From Bacilli bacterium (GTDB taxonomy: Bacteria; Bacillota_I; Bacilli_A; RF39; UBA660): a stretch of 64,000 bases of DNA. The stretch is taken from positions 62,001 through 126,000 of the forward strand of contig JAFQXM010000012.1 of assembly GCA_017406955.1 (NCBI GenBank), read 5' to 3'. Positions 43,476 through 51,256 of the stretch are shown here, one piece after another. The notes beneath the pieces are model-generated. The model made no database searches. It was not told where the DNA came from and worked only from the letters and a program-made list of their open reading frames with translations. The first letter of the stretch is position 1; each line of letters opens with the position of its first letter. Both the position numbers and the translations under genes were made by a program.

Positions 43476-43993
43476 TATTTACACGAATAACCATAATTTC
43501 TAAATCTAGTTATTAAATCTCCTTCTTTATAATTATCATCTATTTTCAAACTAATAACATCACTACTTTTTGTATTAGATGCAATCTTTAATTCTACATC
43601 ATCATTATAAACCACACTAATATCACTCAAAATAACAGTTTCATTCTTATTAATATCAATACTAACAATTATAGAATTACCTTCCTCTGAAATTTTAGCC
43701 TTCTTTCCTAAATATTGATATGCATCTTTTAAAGCTAATTTAATACTTTTTATATGTTTGTCATCTGTTAATTCATCCGGTAATACTATCTTTTTAACTA
43801 CTTTTAACTCAGATATCTTATTACTATCAAGTGTAGTTTTTACTTTCTCAATGATCTTCACATTTTTATCATACGTAGTAGTTTTACTACATTCAATATA
43901 AGGTTGTTTTATATTCATAAATAAATAAGTAACTATACTTATTATTATTAATGTAATAATAATTGGAAATATTTTATTTTTTCTTGTATTCAT
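43475..43993 (-). CDS. membrane-anchored extracellular protein, unknown
   Basis: A protein of about 172 aa: short basic N-terminus, one hydrophobic segment (IFPIIITLIIISIVTYLFM), then an extracellular beta-rich domain with two Cys (ECSKTTTYD near the anchor and GYSCK at the C-terminus), possibly disulfide-linked. I start at MNTRKNK after an AGGTGGTG site. It opens a four-gene run ending in the cysteine desulfurase. Confidence 0.55.
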   Translation of the reverse strand: MNTRKNKIFPIIITLIIISIVTYLFMNIKQPYIECSKTTTYDKNVKIIEKVKTTLDSNKISELKVVKKIVLPDELTDDKHIKSIKLALKDAYQYLGKKAKISEEGNSIIVSIDINKNETVILSDISVVYNDDVELKIASNTKSSDVISLKIDDNYKEGDLITRFRNYGYSCK

Positions 43994-44033
43994 ATATAAC
44001 ACCACCTATTAATATATTATCATATTTTAAAAG

Positions 44034-44056
44034 AAAAAAACACCAAAATGGTGTTT
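44034..44056 (-). terminator. terminator of hsp20
   Basis: AAACACC/GGTGTTT stem with a 4-nt loop and seven T on the minus strand, overlapping the stop. Confidence 0.85.
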
Positions 44057-44450
44057 AAATGATATCTATTTTCTTTTTATTACTAGTAACTTCTTTTTTA
44101 GGTACAGTAATTTTTAACATTCCGTGTTTAAATTCTGCTTTAATATTATCTTGATCTAGGTCACCTAAGTAAAAAGATCTCTTATAGGAATTATATGATC
44201 TTTCACGACGAATATAATTTCTTTCTTCATTATCACTATTTTCTTCATTAGTTTTTTCTGCTTCAATAGTTAAATATCCATCATCAACTTCAATAGAAAT
44301 ATCTTCCTTTTTAAAACCTGGAATATCCATCTCAATATGATAATTACCATCTTTTTCATAAATATCACATTTCATATTATCTCCCCTTCTACTAGGCATA
44401 AAATCATCAAAGATATCATCTAAATAAAATCTTCTTGGAATTAAATCCAT
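44055..44450 (-). CDS. Hsp20 / alpha-crystallin small heat shock protein
   Basis: A protein of about 131 aa acting as an ATP-independent holdase. The alpha-crystallin domain (about 35-125) has YHIEMDIPGFKKEDISIEVD, an intervening acidic Glu/Asn linker, and AEFKHGMLKITVPKKE (the conserved GxLxIxxP region). The N-terminus (PRRFYLDDIFDDF) is typical. Control by CIRCE places it in the HrcA regulon, unlike many Bacilli hsp20 genes. I start at MDLIPR; an ATG three codons earlier overlaps the ribosome site. Confidence 0.9.
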   Translation of the reverse strand: MDLIPRRFYLDDIFDDFMPSRRGDNMKCDIYEKDGNYHIEMDIPGFKKEDISIEVDDGYLTIEAEKTNEENSDNEERNYIRRERSYNSYKRSFYLGDLDQDNIKAEFKHGMLKITVPKKEVTSNKKKIDII

Positions 44451-44474
44451 ACATATCATCTTCCTTTCAGTTAT

Positions 44475-44503
44475 GTTATACCACTTTTTTTAGCACTTGT
44501 CAA
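44475..44503 (-). promoter_or_regulatory. SigA-type promoter of hsp20
   Basis: TTGACA (44498-44503), 17-nt spacer, TATAAC (44475-44480) on the minus strand. The -35 box lies inside CIRCE. Confidence 0.8.
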
Positions 44504-44516
44504 TAGCGAGTGCTAA
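44490..44516 (-). promoter_or_regulatory. CIRCE operator (HrcA site)
   Basis: TTAGCACTt-N9-GAGTGCTAA, matching the TTAGCACTC-N9-GAGTGCTAA consensus with one mismatch. HrcA bound here would cover the -35 box. Confidence 0.9.
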
Positions 44517-44622
44517 TATATTATAGTTTATGTAAAATACATATTTGTATGCAAAAAAAGAAACTAATGGTTTTTTATACTTTTATAAGAATTATTATTT
44601 ATGTATGCTTCTTTTTATAACT

Positions 44623-44651
44623 TTGACAATTATATGTATGTATGCTACTAT
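44623..44651 (+). promoter_or_regulatory. promoter of antisense RNA, type I locus 1
   Basis: TTGACA, 17-nt spacer, TACTAT on the plus strand, pointing toward the 3' end of the small toxin mRNA. Confidence 0.65.
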
Positions 44652-44657
44652 GAAAGT

Positions 44658-44765
44658 GTCAAGGAAACTTGAATTAAAAAAGGAATACTCAACAATGTGA
44701 GGTTGAGTACTTACCTTAATTTTGGTTAGCACTTAATCTACATATAGATTGAGTGCCTTTCTTAC
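44658..44765 (+). ncRNA. antisense RNA (antitoxin) of type I locus 1
   Basis: Predicted transcript of about 108 nt from the promoter at 44623 to just past the hairpin GCACTTAATCT/AGATTGAGTGC (44729-44756). It is fully complementary to the 3' part of the toxin mRNA, the RatA/TxpA arrangement. The terminator T-run is weak, so the end is approximate. Confidence 0.55.
44676..44709 (-). terminator. terminator of the toxin mRNA, locus 1
   Basis: TACTCAAC/GTTGAGTA stem with an 8-nt loop and six T on the minus strand. Confidence 0.78.
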
Positions 44766-44882
44766 ATTATCATTTTAATAATAAGTAGGATGATGATAAT
44801 GATTAAAGAAAAGACTAATAAATCTTTCTTTGACATTATATCACCTCCTTTCGGAGGTAAGCACTCAAGTGTTAAGTATTCC
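44682..44882 (-). repeat. long-range inverted repeat enclosing toxin ORF 1
   Basis: The mRNA 5' end GGAATACTTAAC...GAGTGCTTACC (44856-44882) is complementary, with few mismatches, to the 3' segment 44682-44715 (GGTAAGTACTCAA...GAGTATTCC). The ends of the message can pair. Confidence 0.75.
44762..44836 (-). CDS. 24-aa hydrophobic peptide, probable type I toxin
   Basis: The peptide is MSKKDLLVFSLIIIIILLIIKMIM: a charged start and one membrane helix. Its SD is consensus (GGAGGTGATATA) but lies in a perfect hairpin ACCTCC-GAAA-GGAGGT (44843-44858) with a GNRA-type loop, which would block translation until remodelled. An antisense RNA and 5'-3' mRNA pairing complete the type I toxin-antitoxin picture. 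No sequence family is claimed. Confidence 0.65.
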   Translation of the reverse strand: MSKKDLLVFSLIIIIILLIIKMIM

Positions 44883-44928
44883 ACTTAAATTATTTACAAA
44901 AATTAATTGTTTTTCGACTAATTCATAT

Positions 44929-44958
44929 AAAAAAGAAACTATTTTTTAGTTTCTTTTT
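44929..44958 (-). terminator. terminator of the phosphoketolase gene
   Basis: AAAGAAACTA/TAGTTTCTTT stem followed by T on the minus strand. Confidence 0.75.
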
Positions 44959-47285
44959 TAATTCCATTTCCAATTTCTAATAAATGGCATATCTTCTCCA
45001 TATTCAGAAATATATGCTTTATGTTGTTTTAACATATCATAACACCAATCTATTAATACTTGTGAATTTCTCTTATATCTTGATATTTCTTTTAAAGCAG
45101 CTATTACTAAGTGAAACCTATCTATTTCATTTTGTACTCTTATATCAAATGGCGTAGTAATAGTTCCTTCTTCTTTATATCCATGAACATGAATATTTCT
45201 ATTTGTTCTTTTATATGTTAATTGATGTATTAATGATGGATATCCATGGAAATTAAATATTATTGGTTTGTTTTTAGTAAATATAGCATCATATTCTGCA
45301 TCAGTCATACCATGTGGATGAGTATCATTAGATTGTAATTTCATTAAATCAACTACATTAACTACTCTTATTCTAATACCCTTAACTGCTTTTTGTAAGA
45401 TATCAACAGCTGCAAGAGTTTCTAATGTTGGAGTCTCACCTGCACAAGCCATAACTATATCTGGATTGCCCCCATCATTACTAGCAAAATTCCAAATACC
45501 TAATCCCTTAGTACAATGAATTTTAGCTTGGCTTTTAGTTAACCATTGTGGCCTTTCATGTTTAGATGCCACTATAACATTAACATAGTTTTTACTTCTT
45601 ATACAATGATCAAAACATGATAGTAAACAATTAGTATCAGGTGGTAAATACATTCTTACAACATCCGCTTTTTTAGTCACTAAATGATTTAAGAAACCTG
45701 GATCTTGATGTGTATATCCATTATGATCTTGTTGGAAAACATGTGATACTAATAAATAATTAAGTGACGCAATAGGTTTTCTCCAAGGAAGATCATTACT
45801 TACTTTTAACCATTTAGCATGCTGTGAAGCCATAGAATCAACTATTCTAACAAATGCTTCATAACTATGAATAAATCCATGTCTACCTGTAAGTAAATAT
45901 CCTTCTAACATTCCTTGACATAAATGTTCTGATAAATAAGAATCCATTATTCTACCATTCTTACTTAAATGATCATCACCTTTTAATCTCTTATAATTCC
46001 ATGTTCTATTTTCGTGTTTAAAAGTTTCATTAAGCCTATTAGATATAGCTTCATCTGGACCAAAATATCTAAAGTTTTTATGATTCTTATTTAATATAAA
46101 TAAATCTCTTATATAATTACCAAGTTCTACAGTATCTTGAGCAACTATAGATCCTGGATGTTTAACATCTAGTGTATAATTTTCCCATACTGGAACTATT
46201 ATATCTTTTAATAATGTCCCTCCATTAGCATATGGACTAGCTCCCATACATTTAGATATTGGTGGACATAATGCTTTTAATTCTTTAATTAATTTTCCAT
46301 CTTTATCAAATAATTCTTCTGGATGATAACTCCTTAACCATTTTTCAATTAACCCTAAATTTTCAGGATGATCTTTAGAAATAGGTATTGGTACTTGATG
46401 TGATCTAAAACTACCCTCTACCTTTTTATAATCCACTTCTTTAGGTCCAGTCCATCCTTTAGGAGTAGTTAAAATTATCATAGGATAACGTCCTGTTCCT
46501 TTAGAACGAACTTTTTTTATTTCTTTTATTACTTTATCCATCAGTTTAGCCATTTCTTCATGCATCTTCATTGGTGATTTTCCACTAATAAAATATGGTT
46601 TCCATCCACATCCATAGAAGAAATCTTCTATATCTTCTTCGCTCATTCTACCAAAAACTGTAGGATTAGCTATTTTATATCCATTTCTATGAAGAATTGG
46701 TAATACCACTCCATCAGTCTTTTTATTTAAAAATTTATTGATATGCCAACTTGTTGCGAGTGGTCCTGTTTCAGCTTCTCCATCTCCTACTACACAAGCA
46801 GCAATCAAATCTTTATTATCTAAAACAGCTCCTGCCGCATGAGCTAAAGAATATCCTAATTCTCCACCCTCATGAATAGACCCAGGTGTCTCAGGTGCCG
46901 CATGTGACGATATTCCTCCTGGAAAACTAAATTGTTTACATAATTTTTTTAATCCTAATTCATTCTCTGTTATTTCAGGATAATATTTAGAATATACTCC
47001 TTCTAAATAATTATTCGCAACCATAGCCTGTCCACCATGACCTGGTCCTGATAAATAAATCATTTTTAAATCATATTTCTTAATAACTCTATTAAGATGC
47101 ATATAAATAAAATTTTGTCCTGGAACTGTTCCCCAGTGACCTACTACATTTGGTTTTATATCATTAATATTAAGTGGCCTTTTTAAAAGTGGATTATCAA
47201 GTAAATAAAGTTGTGCCACTGATAAATAGTTTAATGCTCTAAAATAAGCATTCATTTTTGTTAATTCTTTTTTTGTCATTGCCAT
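44958..47285 (-). CDS. xfp: xylulose-5-phosphate/fructose-6-phosphate phosphoketolase
   Basis: A 775-aa ThDP enzyme that splits X5P or F6P with phosphate to acetyl phosphate and GAP or E4P. Recognisable motifs: VVGHWGTVPGQNFIY, YLSGPGHGGQAM, FPGGISSHAAPETPGSIHEGGE, the ThDP motif VVGDGEAETGPLATSWH, and YEAFVRIVDSM...HQDPGF in the Pyr domain. Length is a little under the common 790-825. It points to a heterofermentative or bifid-type carbon route. It is followed 16 nt upstream by a UcpA-like SDR, so the two are probably co-transcribed. Confidence 0.96.
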   Translation of the reverse strand: MAMTKKELTKMNAYFRALNYLSVAQLYLLDNPLLKRPLNINDIKPNVVGHWGTVPGQNFIYMHLNRVIKKYDLKMIYLSGPGHGGQAMVANNYLEGVYSKYYPEITENELGLKKLCKQFSFPGGISSHAAPETPGSIHEGGELGYSLAHAAGAVLDNKDLIAACVVGDGEAETGPLATSWHINKFLNKKTDGVVLPILHRNGYKIANPTVFGRMSEEDIEDFFYGCGWKPYFISGKSPMKMHEEMAKLMDKVIKEIKKVRSKGTGRYPMIILTTPKGWTGPKEVDYKKVEGSFRSHQVPIPISKDHPENLGLIEKWLRSYHPEELFDKDGKLIKELKALCPPISKCMGASPYANGGTLLKDIIVPVWENYTLDVKHPGSIVAQDTVELGNYIRDLFILNKNHKNFRYFGPDEAISNRLNETFKHENRTWNYKRLKGDDHLSKNGRIMDSYLSEHLCQGMLEGYLLTGRHGFIHSYEAFVRIVDSMASQHAKWLKVSNDLPWRKPIASLNYLLVSHVFQQDHNGYTHQDPGFLNHLVTKKADVVRMYLPPDTNCLLSCFDHCIRSKNYVNVIVASKHERPQWLTKSQAKIHCTKGLGIWNFASNDGGNPDIVMACAGETPTLETLAAVDILQKAVKGIRIRVVNVVDLMKLQSNDTHPHGMTDAEYDAIFTKNKPIIFNFHGYPSLIHQLTYKRTNRNIHVHGYKEEGTITTPFDIRVQNEIDRFHLVIAALKEISRYKRNSQVLIDWCYDMLKQHKAYISEYGEDMPFIRNWKWN

Positions 47286-47300
47286 ATTTTATTCTTCTCC

Positions 47301-48083
47301 TTATATTCCTACACTTTTTGTCTCAGGTAATGTAGATGCCCCATCTATAACTATACCCTGTCCTGTAATATATGATGATTCGTCACTTGCTAAAAAAGCC
47401 GCAAGTTCTCCTAATTCTTGAATCGTTCCTAAACGCCCCATTGGAATACCTTGAGCTATTCCATCAACTACACTATTAGGATCATTAGGATTAGTATCTT
47501 TAGCAATACCTTCTACCATAGGTGTCATAATATATCCTGGCATAATTGCATTTACATTTATATGATTATTAACAAGTTCCATAGCTAAAGATTTAGTAAA
47601 TCCAAGTAATGCAGCTTTTGTAGTTGCATAAGCAACTTCTCCACTATCTGCTACCATTGGTCCTGTTACACTAGATAAATTAATTATTTTTCCATAATTC
47701 TTTTGCATCATATATGGAACTACTGCTTTAGTCATATTCCAAGTACCTTTGATATTAACATCAAAATGAAAATCTCTCACTTCATCACTCATGTTAGCAA
47801 AAGTATCCAGTTTAGCAACCCCTGCATTATTTACTAAAATATCAACTTTTCCTTTTTTGTTAATTACATCATTAACAATAGCTTGTAGCATATTAAAATC
47901 TCTAACATCAGCTTTATAGCCCAATACTTTAGGACTATTTAATTCTTGTAAAGTGTTAGCTAACTGATCAGAGTAATCAATTATTACTACATCTGCACCA
48001 TACTTCAAAAATACTTCAACTATACCTAAGCCATTACCCATGGCTCCACCAGTTACAACTGCAACTTTTCCATCTAGTTTCAC
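47301..48083 (-). CDS. ucpA: SDR oxidoreductase, UcpA type
   Basis: A protein of about 260 aa. Rossmann motif TGGAMGNGLGI, NNAGVAKLDTF, catalytic Ser in LSSVTGPMVAD, Tyr-x3-Lys YATTK, and the distinctive C-terminus GASTLPETKSVGI, almost the same as E. coli UcpA (GGSTLPETVSVGI as I recall it). The substrate of UcpA is unknown, with a reported link to furan or aldehyde tolerance. The start is probably GTG (VKLDGK); a longer frame begins at an ATG nine codons earlier. Same unit as phosphoketolase. Confidence 0.82.
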   Translation of the reverse strand: MKLDGKVAVVTGGAMGNGLGIVEVFLKYGADVVIIDYSDQLANTLQELNSPKVLGYKADVRDFNMLQAIVNDVINKKGKVDILVNNAGVAKLDTFANMSDEVRDFHFDVNIKGTWNMTKAVVPYMMQKNYGKIINLSSVTGPMVADSGEVAYATTKAALLGFTKSLAMELVNNHINVNAIMPGYIMTPMVEGIAKDTNPNDPNSVVDGIAQGIPMGRLGTIQELGELAAFLASDESSYITGQGIVIDGASTLPETKSVGI

Positions 48084-48261
48084 ATATATCAACACCCTTC
48101 TATTATTCATTATACCATTTATTAATATTTTTCCAAGTAAAAAAGATAACTTTTTAATTATCTTGTAGGATACTTACTACTTTTCGACAATAATATATTA
48201 GGAATACCTATGGTTAGGTTTCATTTTATCTTTTCAGGGGGACTACTATGGAGGTGATAAT

Positions 48262-48363
48262 ATGAATAAATTGATAATTTCAATTTGTCTTAATCTTCAA
48301 ATAAAGTTATTAATAATTTTTGCGATAAAAAAAGACCCTAATCATCCTTCTAAGAATGATTAG
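48262..48363 (+). CDS. 33-aa hydrophobic peptide, probable type I toxin (holin-like/TxpA-like)
   Basis: Sequence: MNKLIISICLNLQIKLLIIF then AIKKDPNHPSKND. One membrane helix followed by KKDPNHP resembles the end of TxpA/BsrE-type holin-like toxins (KKDTHP). The SD is GGAGGTGAT. A five-codon frame (MEVII, 48248-48265) with its own GGGGG site ends in TGA overlapping the toxin ATG, so toxin translation may be coupled to it, as in mok-hok. An antisense RNA terminates within the ORF end. Confidence 0.7.
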   Translation: MNKLIISICLNLQIKLLIIFAIKKDPNHPSKND

Positions 48364-48364
48364 G
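48327..48364 (-). terminator. terminator of antisense RNA 2
   Basis: CCTAATCAT/ATGATTAGG stem, 10-nt loop, seven T on the minus strand. It lies inside the 3' end of toxin ORF 2. Confidence 0.85.
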
Positions 48365-48434
48365 AATTTCTCTATAGAATAACCTAACCCATTGCGGGGG
48401 TATTCCACTTTTATTTTATGAAGATTTCTCTTCT
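48327..48434 (-). ncRNA. antisense RNA (antitoxin) of type I locus 2
   Basis: Predicted about 108 nt, from the promoter at 48441-48469 to the strong terminator at 48327. It covers the end of the toxin ORF and its whole 3' UTR, including the 3' arm of the long-range repeat. Same length and geometry as at locus 1. Confidence 0.65.
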
Positions 48435-48440
48435 ATATTC

Positions 48441-48469
48441 AATATATCATATTAATGTATACTATTCAA
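48441..48469 (-). promoter_or_regulatory. promoter of antisense RNA 2
   Basis: TTGAAT, 17-nt spacer, TATATT on the minus strand, immediately after the htpG stop. Confidence 0.6.
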
Positions 48470-50353
48470 CTACTTTTTAGAAATAACATCACATATTAAA
48501 TTAGATATTTCTGTAGGATTATCTAAAGGTAAACCCGCTATTATTTTAGCTTCACTATAAAGTATTTTTGTATAGTTAATAAATTCATCTTTATCAGATT
48601 TATATAACTCTTGTAGTTTCTTAGTAATTGGATGGTTTTCATTAATCTCTAAAATCATTTCTGCTTTAATACCCATTTCATCAGGCATAGCATCAAATAC
48701 CTTTTGCATCTCTATAGATACATCACCTTTACTGGTTAAACATACTGGATGAGATTTTAATTTATTAGTAAATTTAACTTCACTAACTTCTTTTATTTCA
48801 TCTTTCATAGTTTCTAATAATTTAGAATTGTCTTCATTTAATTTTTTAGTTTTATTTTTTTCTTCTTCTGTTTCAAAATCAGTATCATCACTTTCTACAT
48901 TAGAAAATTTCTTTTCATTATATTCAGAAATTGCAGTTATAGTAAATTCATCTACATAATCAGTTAAATATAAGATATCATATCCCTTATCTTTAACTCT
49001 TTCTACTTGAGGCAACATATCTATTTTAGATATAGATGATCCAGATGCATAATAAATCTTATCTTGATCTTTTTTCATCTTTTCAACGTATTCTTTTAAT
49101 GTAATTAATTTTTTCTTATTAGCTGAATAAAACATAATTAAATCTTTTAACTTATCTTTATCTGCACCATAATTATTATAAACACCATATTTTAGCCCAA
49201 CACCAAATGTTTTAAAGAATTCTATATATTTATCTCTATCTTCTTTCAACATATTTTCTAATTCTTTTCTTATTTTAGATTCAACATTTTTAGCAATTAA
49301 ATTTAGGCTATTAGATTTTTGAAGTATTTCTCTTGATATATTTAATGATAAATCTTCTGTATCTACTACTCCTTTTACAAAACTAAAATAATCTGGTAAT
49401 AATTCACTACATTTATCCATTATTAATACTCCACTAGTATATAGGCTTAATCCTTTTTCATAATCTTTTTGATAATAATCATGTGGAGCATGACTTGGTA
49501 TAAAAAGTAATGCTTTATATGTAGTCATTCCTTCTACTGATGTTTGTATAACTTTTAATGGTTTATCAAAGTCATTAAATTTATCCATATAGAAGTTATC
49601 ATATTCTTCATCACTAACATCTTTTTTGTTTTTCTTCCATAGTGGAACCATACCATTAATAGTTTCTACTACTAATTTATCCTCGTATTTATTCTCTTTT
49701 TCATCAATAAGCTCATGTTTAGTAACTTCCATTTTTATTGGATACGAAATATAGTCTGAATATTTTTTTATTAAACTAGTTAATTTATATTCATCTAAAT
49801 ATAAAGAATAATTATCCTCATCTGTATCAGGTTTAATATGTATAGATATAGTAGTACCAACATCTTTTTTATCTACTTCTTCTATAGTGTATCCTTCTAC
49901 TCCTTCACTAAACCATCTATAAGCTTTATCATCGTCAACTGATTTAGATATTACTTCTATTCCATCACTAACCATAAAGGCACTATAAAAACCTACTCCG
50001 AACTGTCCAATAATATCTACTTTTTCTTTTTCTGTCATTTCTTCTTTAAATGCTAGTGATCCACTAGTAGCAATAGTTCCTAAATTAGTTTCTAATTCTT
50101 CTTTAGTCATACCAATACCAGTATCAGAAATAGTAATTATTCTAGTCTTTTTATTAAAAGAAATATTAATCTCTAATTTATCCTTATCTACTTTAATCTT
50201 CTTATCAGTTAAAGATCTATAATATAGTTTATCTAGGGCATCACTTGCATTAGAAATTAACTCTCTTAAAAATATATCTTTATTAGTATAAATTGAATTA
50301 ATCATTAAATCTAATAATCTCTTGGATTCTGATTTAAACTTCTTTTTACGCAT
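48470..50353 (-). CDS. htpG: Hsp90 chaperone HtpG
   Basis: A 627-aa ATP-dependent chaperone. The N-terminal GHKL ATPase has IFLRELISNASDALDKL, DTGIGMTKEEL, GTIATSGS and the lid GQFGVGFYSAFMV. The middle domain follows with GVVDTEDLSLNISREILQ carrying the catalytic Arg, then a C-terminal dimerisation domain after a Glu/Lys-rich linker. Length is standard. It has its own consensus promoter and no CIRCE, so its heat control differs from hsp20 in this window. Confidence 0.96.
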   Translation of the reverse strand: MRKKKFKSESKRLLDLMINSIYTNKDIFLRELISNASDALDKLYYRSLTDKKIKVDKDKLEINISFNKKTRIITISDTGIGMTKEELETNLGTIATSGSLAFKEEMTEKEKVDIIGQFGVGFYSAFMVSDGIEVISKSVDDDKAYRWFSEGVEGYTIEEVDKKDVGTTISIHIKPDTDEDNYSLYLDEYKLTSLIKKYSDYISYPIKMEVTKHELIDEKENKYEDKLVVETINGMVPLWKKNKKDVSDEEYDNFYMDKFNDFDKPLKVIQTSVEGMTTYKALLFIPSHAPHDYYQKDYEKGLSLYTSGVLIMDKCSELLPDYFSFVKGVVDTEDLSLNISREILQKSNSLNLIAKNVESKIRKELENMLKEDRDKYIEFFKTFGVGLKYGVYNNYGADKDKLKDLIMFYSANKKKLITLKEYVEKMKKDQDKIYYASGSSISKIDMLPQVERVKDKGYDILYLTDYVDEFTITAISEYNEKKFSNVESDDTDFETEEEKNKTKKLNEDNSKLLETMKDEIKEVSEVKFTNKLKSHPVCLTSKGDVSIEMQKVFDAMPDEMGIKAEMILEINENHPITKKLQELYKSDKDEFINYTKILYSEAKIIAGLPLDNPTEISNLICDVISKK

Positions 50354-50386
50354 AAAATCACTCTCCTAAAATTTATCTACTCCTTA

Positions 50387-50415
50387 GTTATAACATTTAC
50401 TTTAGTAACTGTCAA
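50387..50415 (-). promoter_or_regulatory. SigA-type promoter of htpG
   Basis: TTGACA, 17-nt spacer containing TTACTAAAGTAA, then TATAAC on the minus strand. The T-run of the upstream terminator flows into the -35 box. Confidence 0.75.
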
Positions 50416-50416
50416 A

Positions 50417-50448
50417 AAAAATAAAGCACTATGATTAGCACTTTATTT
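50417..50448 (-). terminator. terminator of the 50435 membrane gene
   Basis: AATAAAG/CTTTATT stem extended by wobble pairs to an AATCAT loop, followed by eight T on the minus strand. Confidence 0.72.
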
Positions 50449-51256
50449 TTCTTTGTTTATTAAAAATAACATATATTATTAATAAAATAATTGATATAAC
50501 AAAACTATAAATTGGTATTAATATAGACTTCAATATATTAAGATTAATAGTATTAATATATGAATTTATATATAATGTAAATACTATAAAAAGTATACTC
50601 ACTATAACAGAAGAAACTATACCACTAATACTGATATTCTTTAACCATTTATAAAACGACTTTTTATATAAACCTATCACTACAATAGTAATTATAATCA
50701 AAATACCTATTATCAATATAAATTTAATACTAGTAATTATATTATATATTTTTAAAGTCTGTTTTTGTTCTTTGGTTAAACTTTTAGAAGTCTTCTTAAT
50801 AGTTTTCTTATAATAGTCATTTATATTATATAATTTATCAAATTTATTAACTGCTTTATCAATTTCTTCTTCACTAATTGTAATATTATATTTTGTTTCT
50901 ATATCACTTTTATTTTCCTTAATAATACTTTTTATATCATTAGTAATATTAATATTTGCCGCATTACCATCAACTAAATAATTAAATGTAGTATCTGTAT
51001 ATTTTTCAACTATACTATTAACTTTCTTATTATTTTGTATTTCTTGTTTTATATCACTTATATCATCATCATTTAAGTTTTTAAAATTATCATCTAGTAT
51101 TGTCACAATATTATCGGACATTTTATTTACTACAATTTTATTAATAAAACTTCTATTTACTACATAACGCAAGTTAAGACTAAGAATAAATATAAATACT
51201 AATACAAATAGAATATTATTTATTAAAAACTTACCAATTTGTTTTAATAATTTCAT
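50435..51256 (-). CDS. unknown membrane protein with extracellular domain
   Basis: A 273-aa protein: one N-terminal membrane helix (about 13-30), a hydrophilic domain (about 30-170), then three hydrophobic segments at about 173-195, 207-230 and 240-265. No motif recognised. The layout resembles Firmicutes proteins that accompany surface proteins. It overlaps the preceding carbohydrate-binding-like protein gene by 4 nt, so the two are coupled. Confidence 0.55.
   Translation of the reverse strand: MKLLKQIGKFLINNILFVLVFIFILSLNLRYVVNRSFINKIVVNKMSDNIVTILDDNFKNLNDDDISDIKQEIQNNKKVNSIVEKYTDTTFNYLVDGNAANINITNDIKSIIKENKSDIETKYNITISEEEIDKAVNKFDKLYNINDYYKKTIKKTSKSLTKEQKQTLKIYNIITSIKFILIIGILIIITIVVIGLYKKSFYKWLKNISISGIVSSVIVSILFIVFTLYINSYINTINLNILKSILIPIYSFVISIILLIIYVIFNKQRKIKC

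Larger units (their letters stand above)
48201..48406 (+). repeat. long-range inverted repeat enclosing toxin ORF 2
   Basis: GGAATACC (48201-48208) pairs with GGTATTCC (48399-48406), and GGTTAGGTT (48212-48220) pairs with AACCTAACC (48381-48389), so mRNA ends can pair as at locus 1. The 5' GGAATAC motif is shared. Confidence 0.78.
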
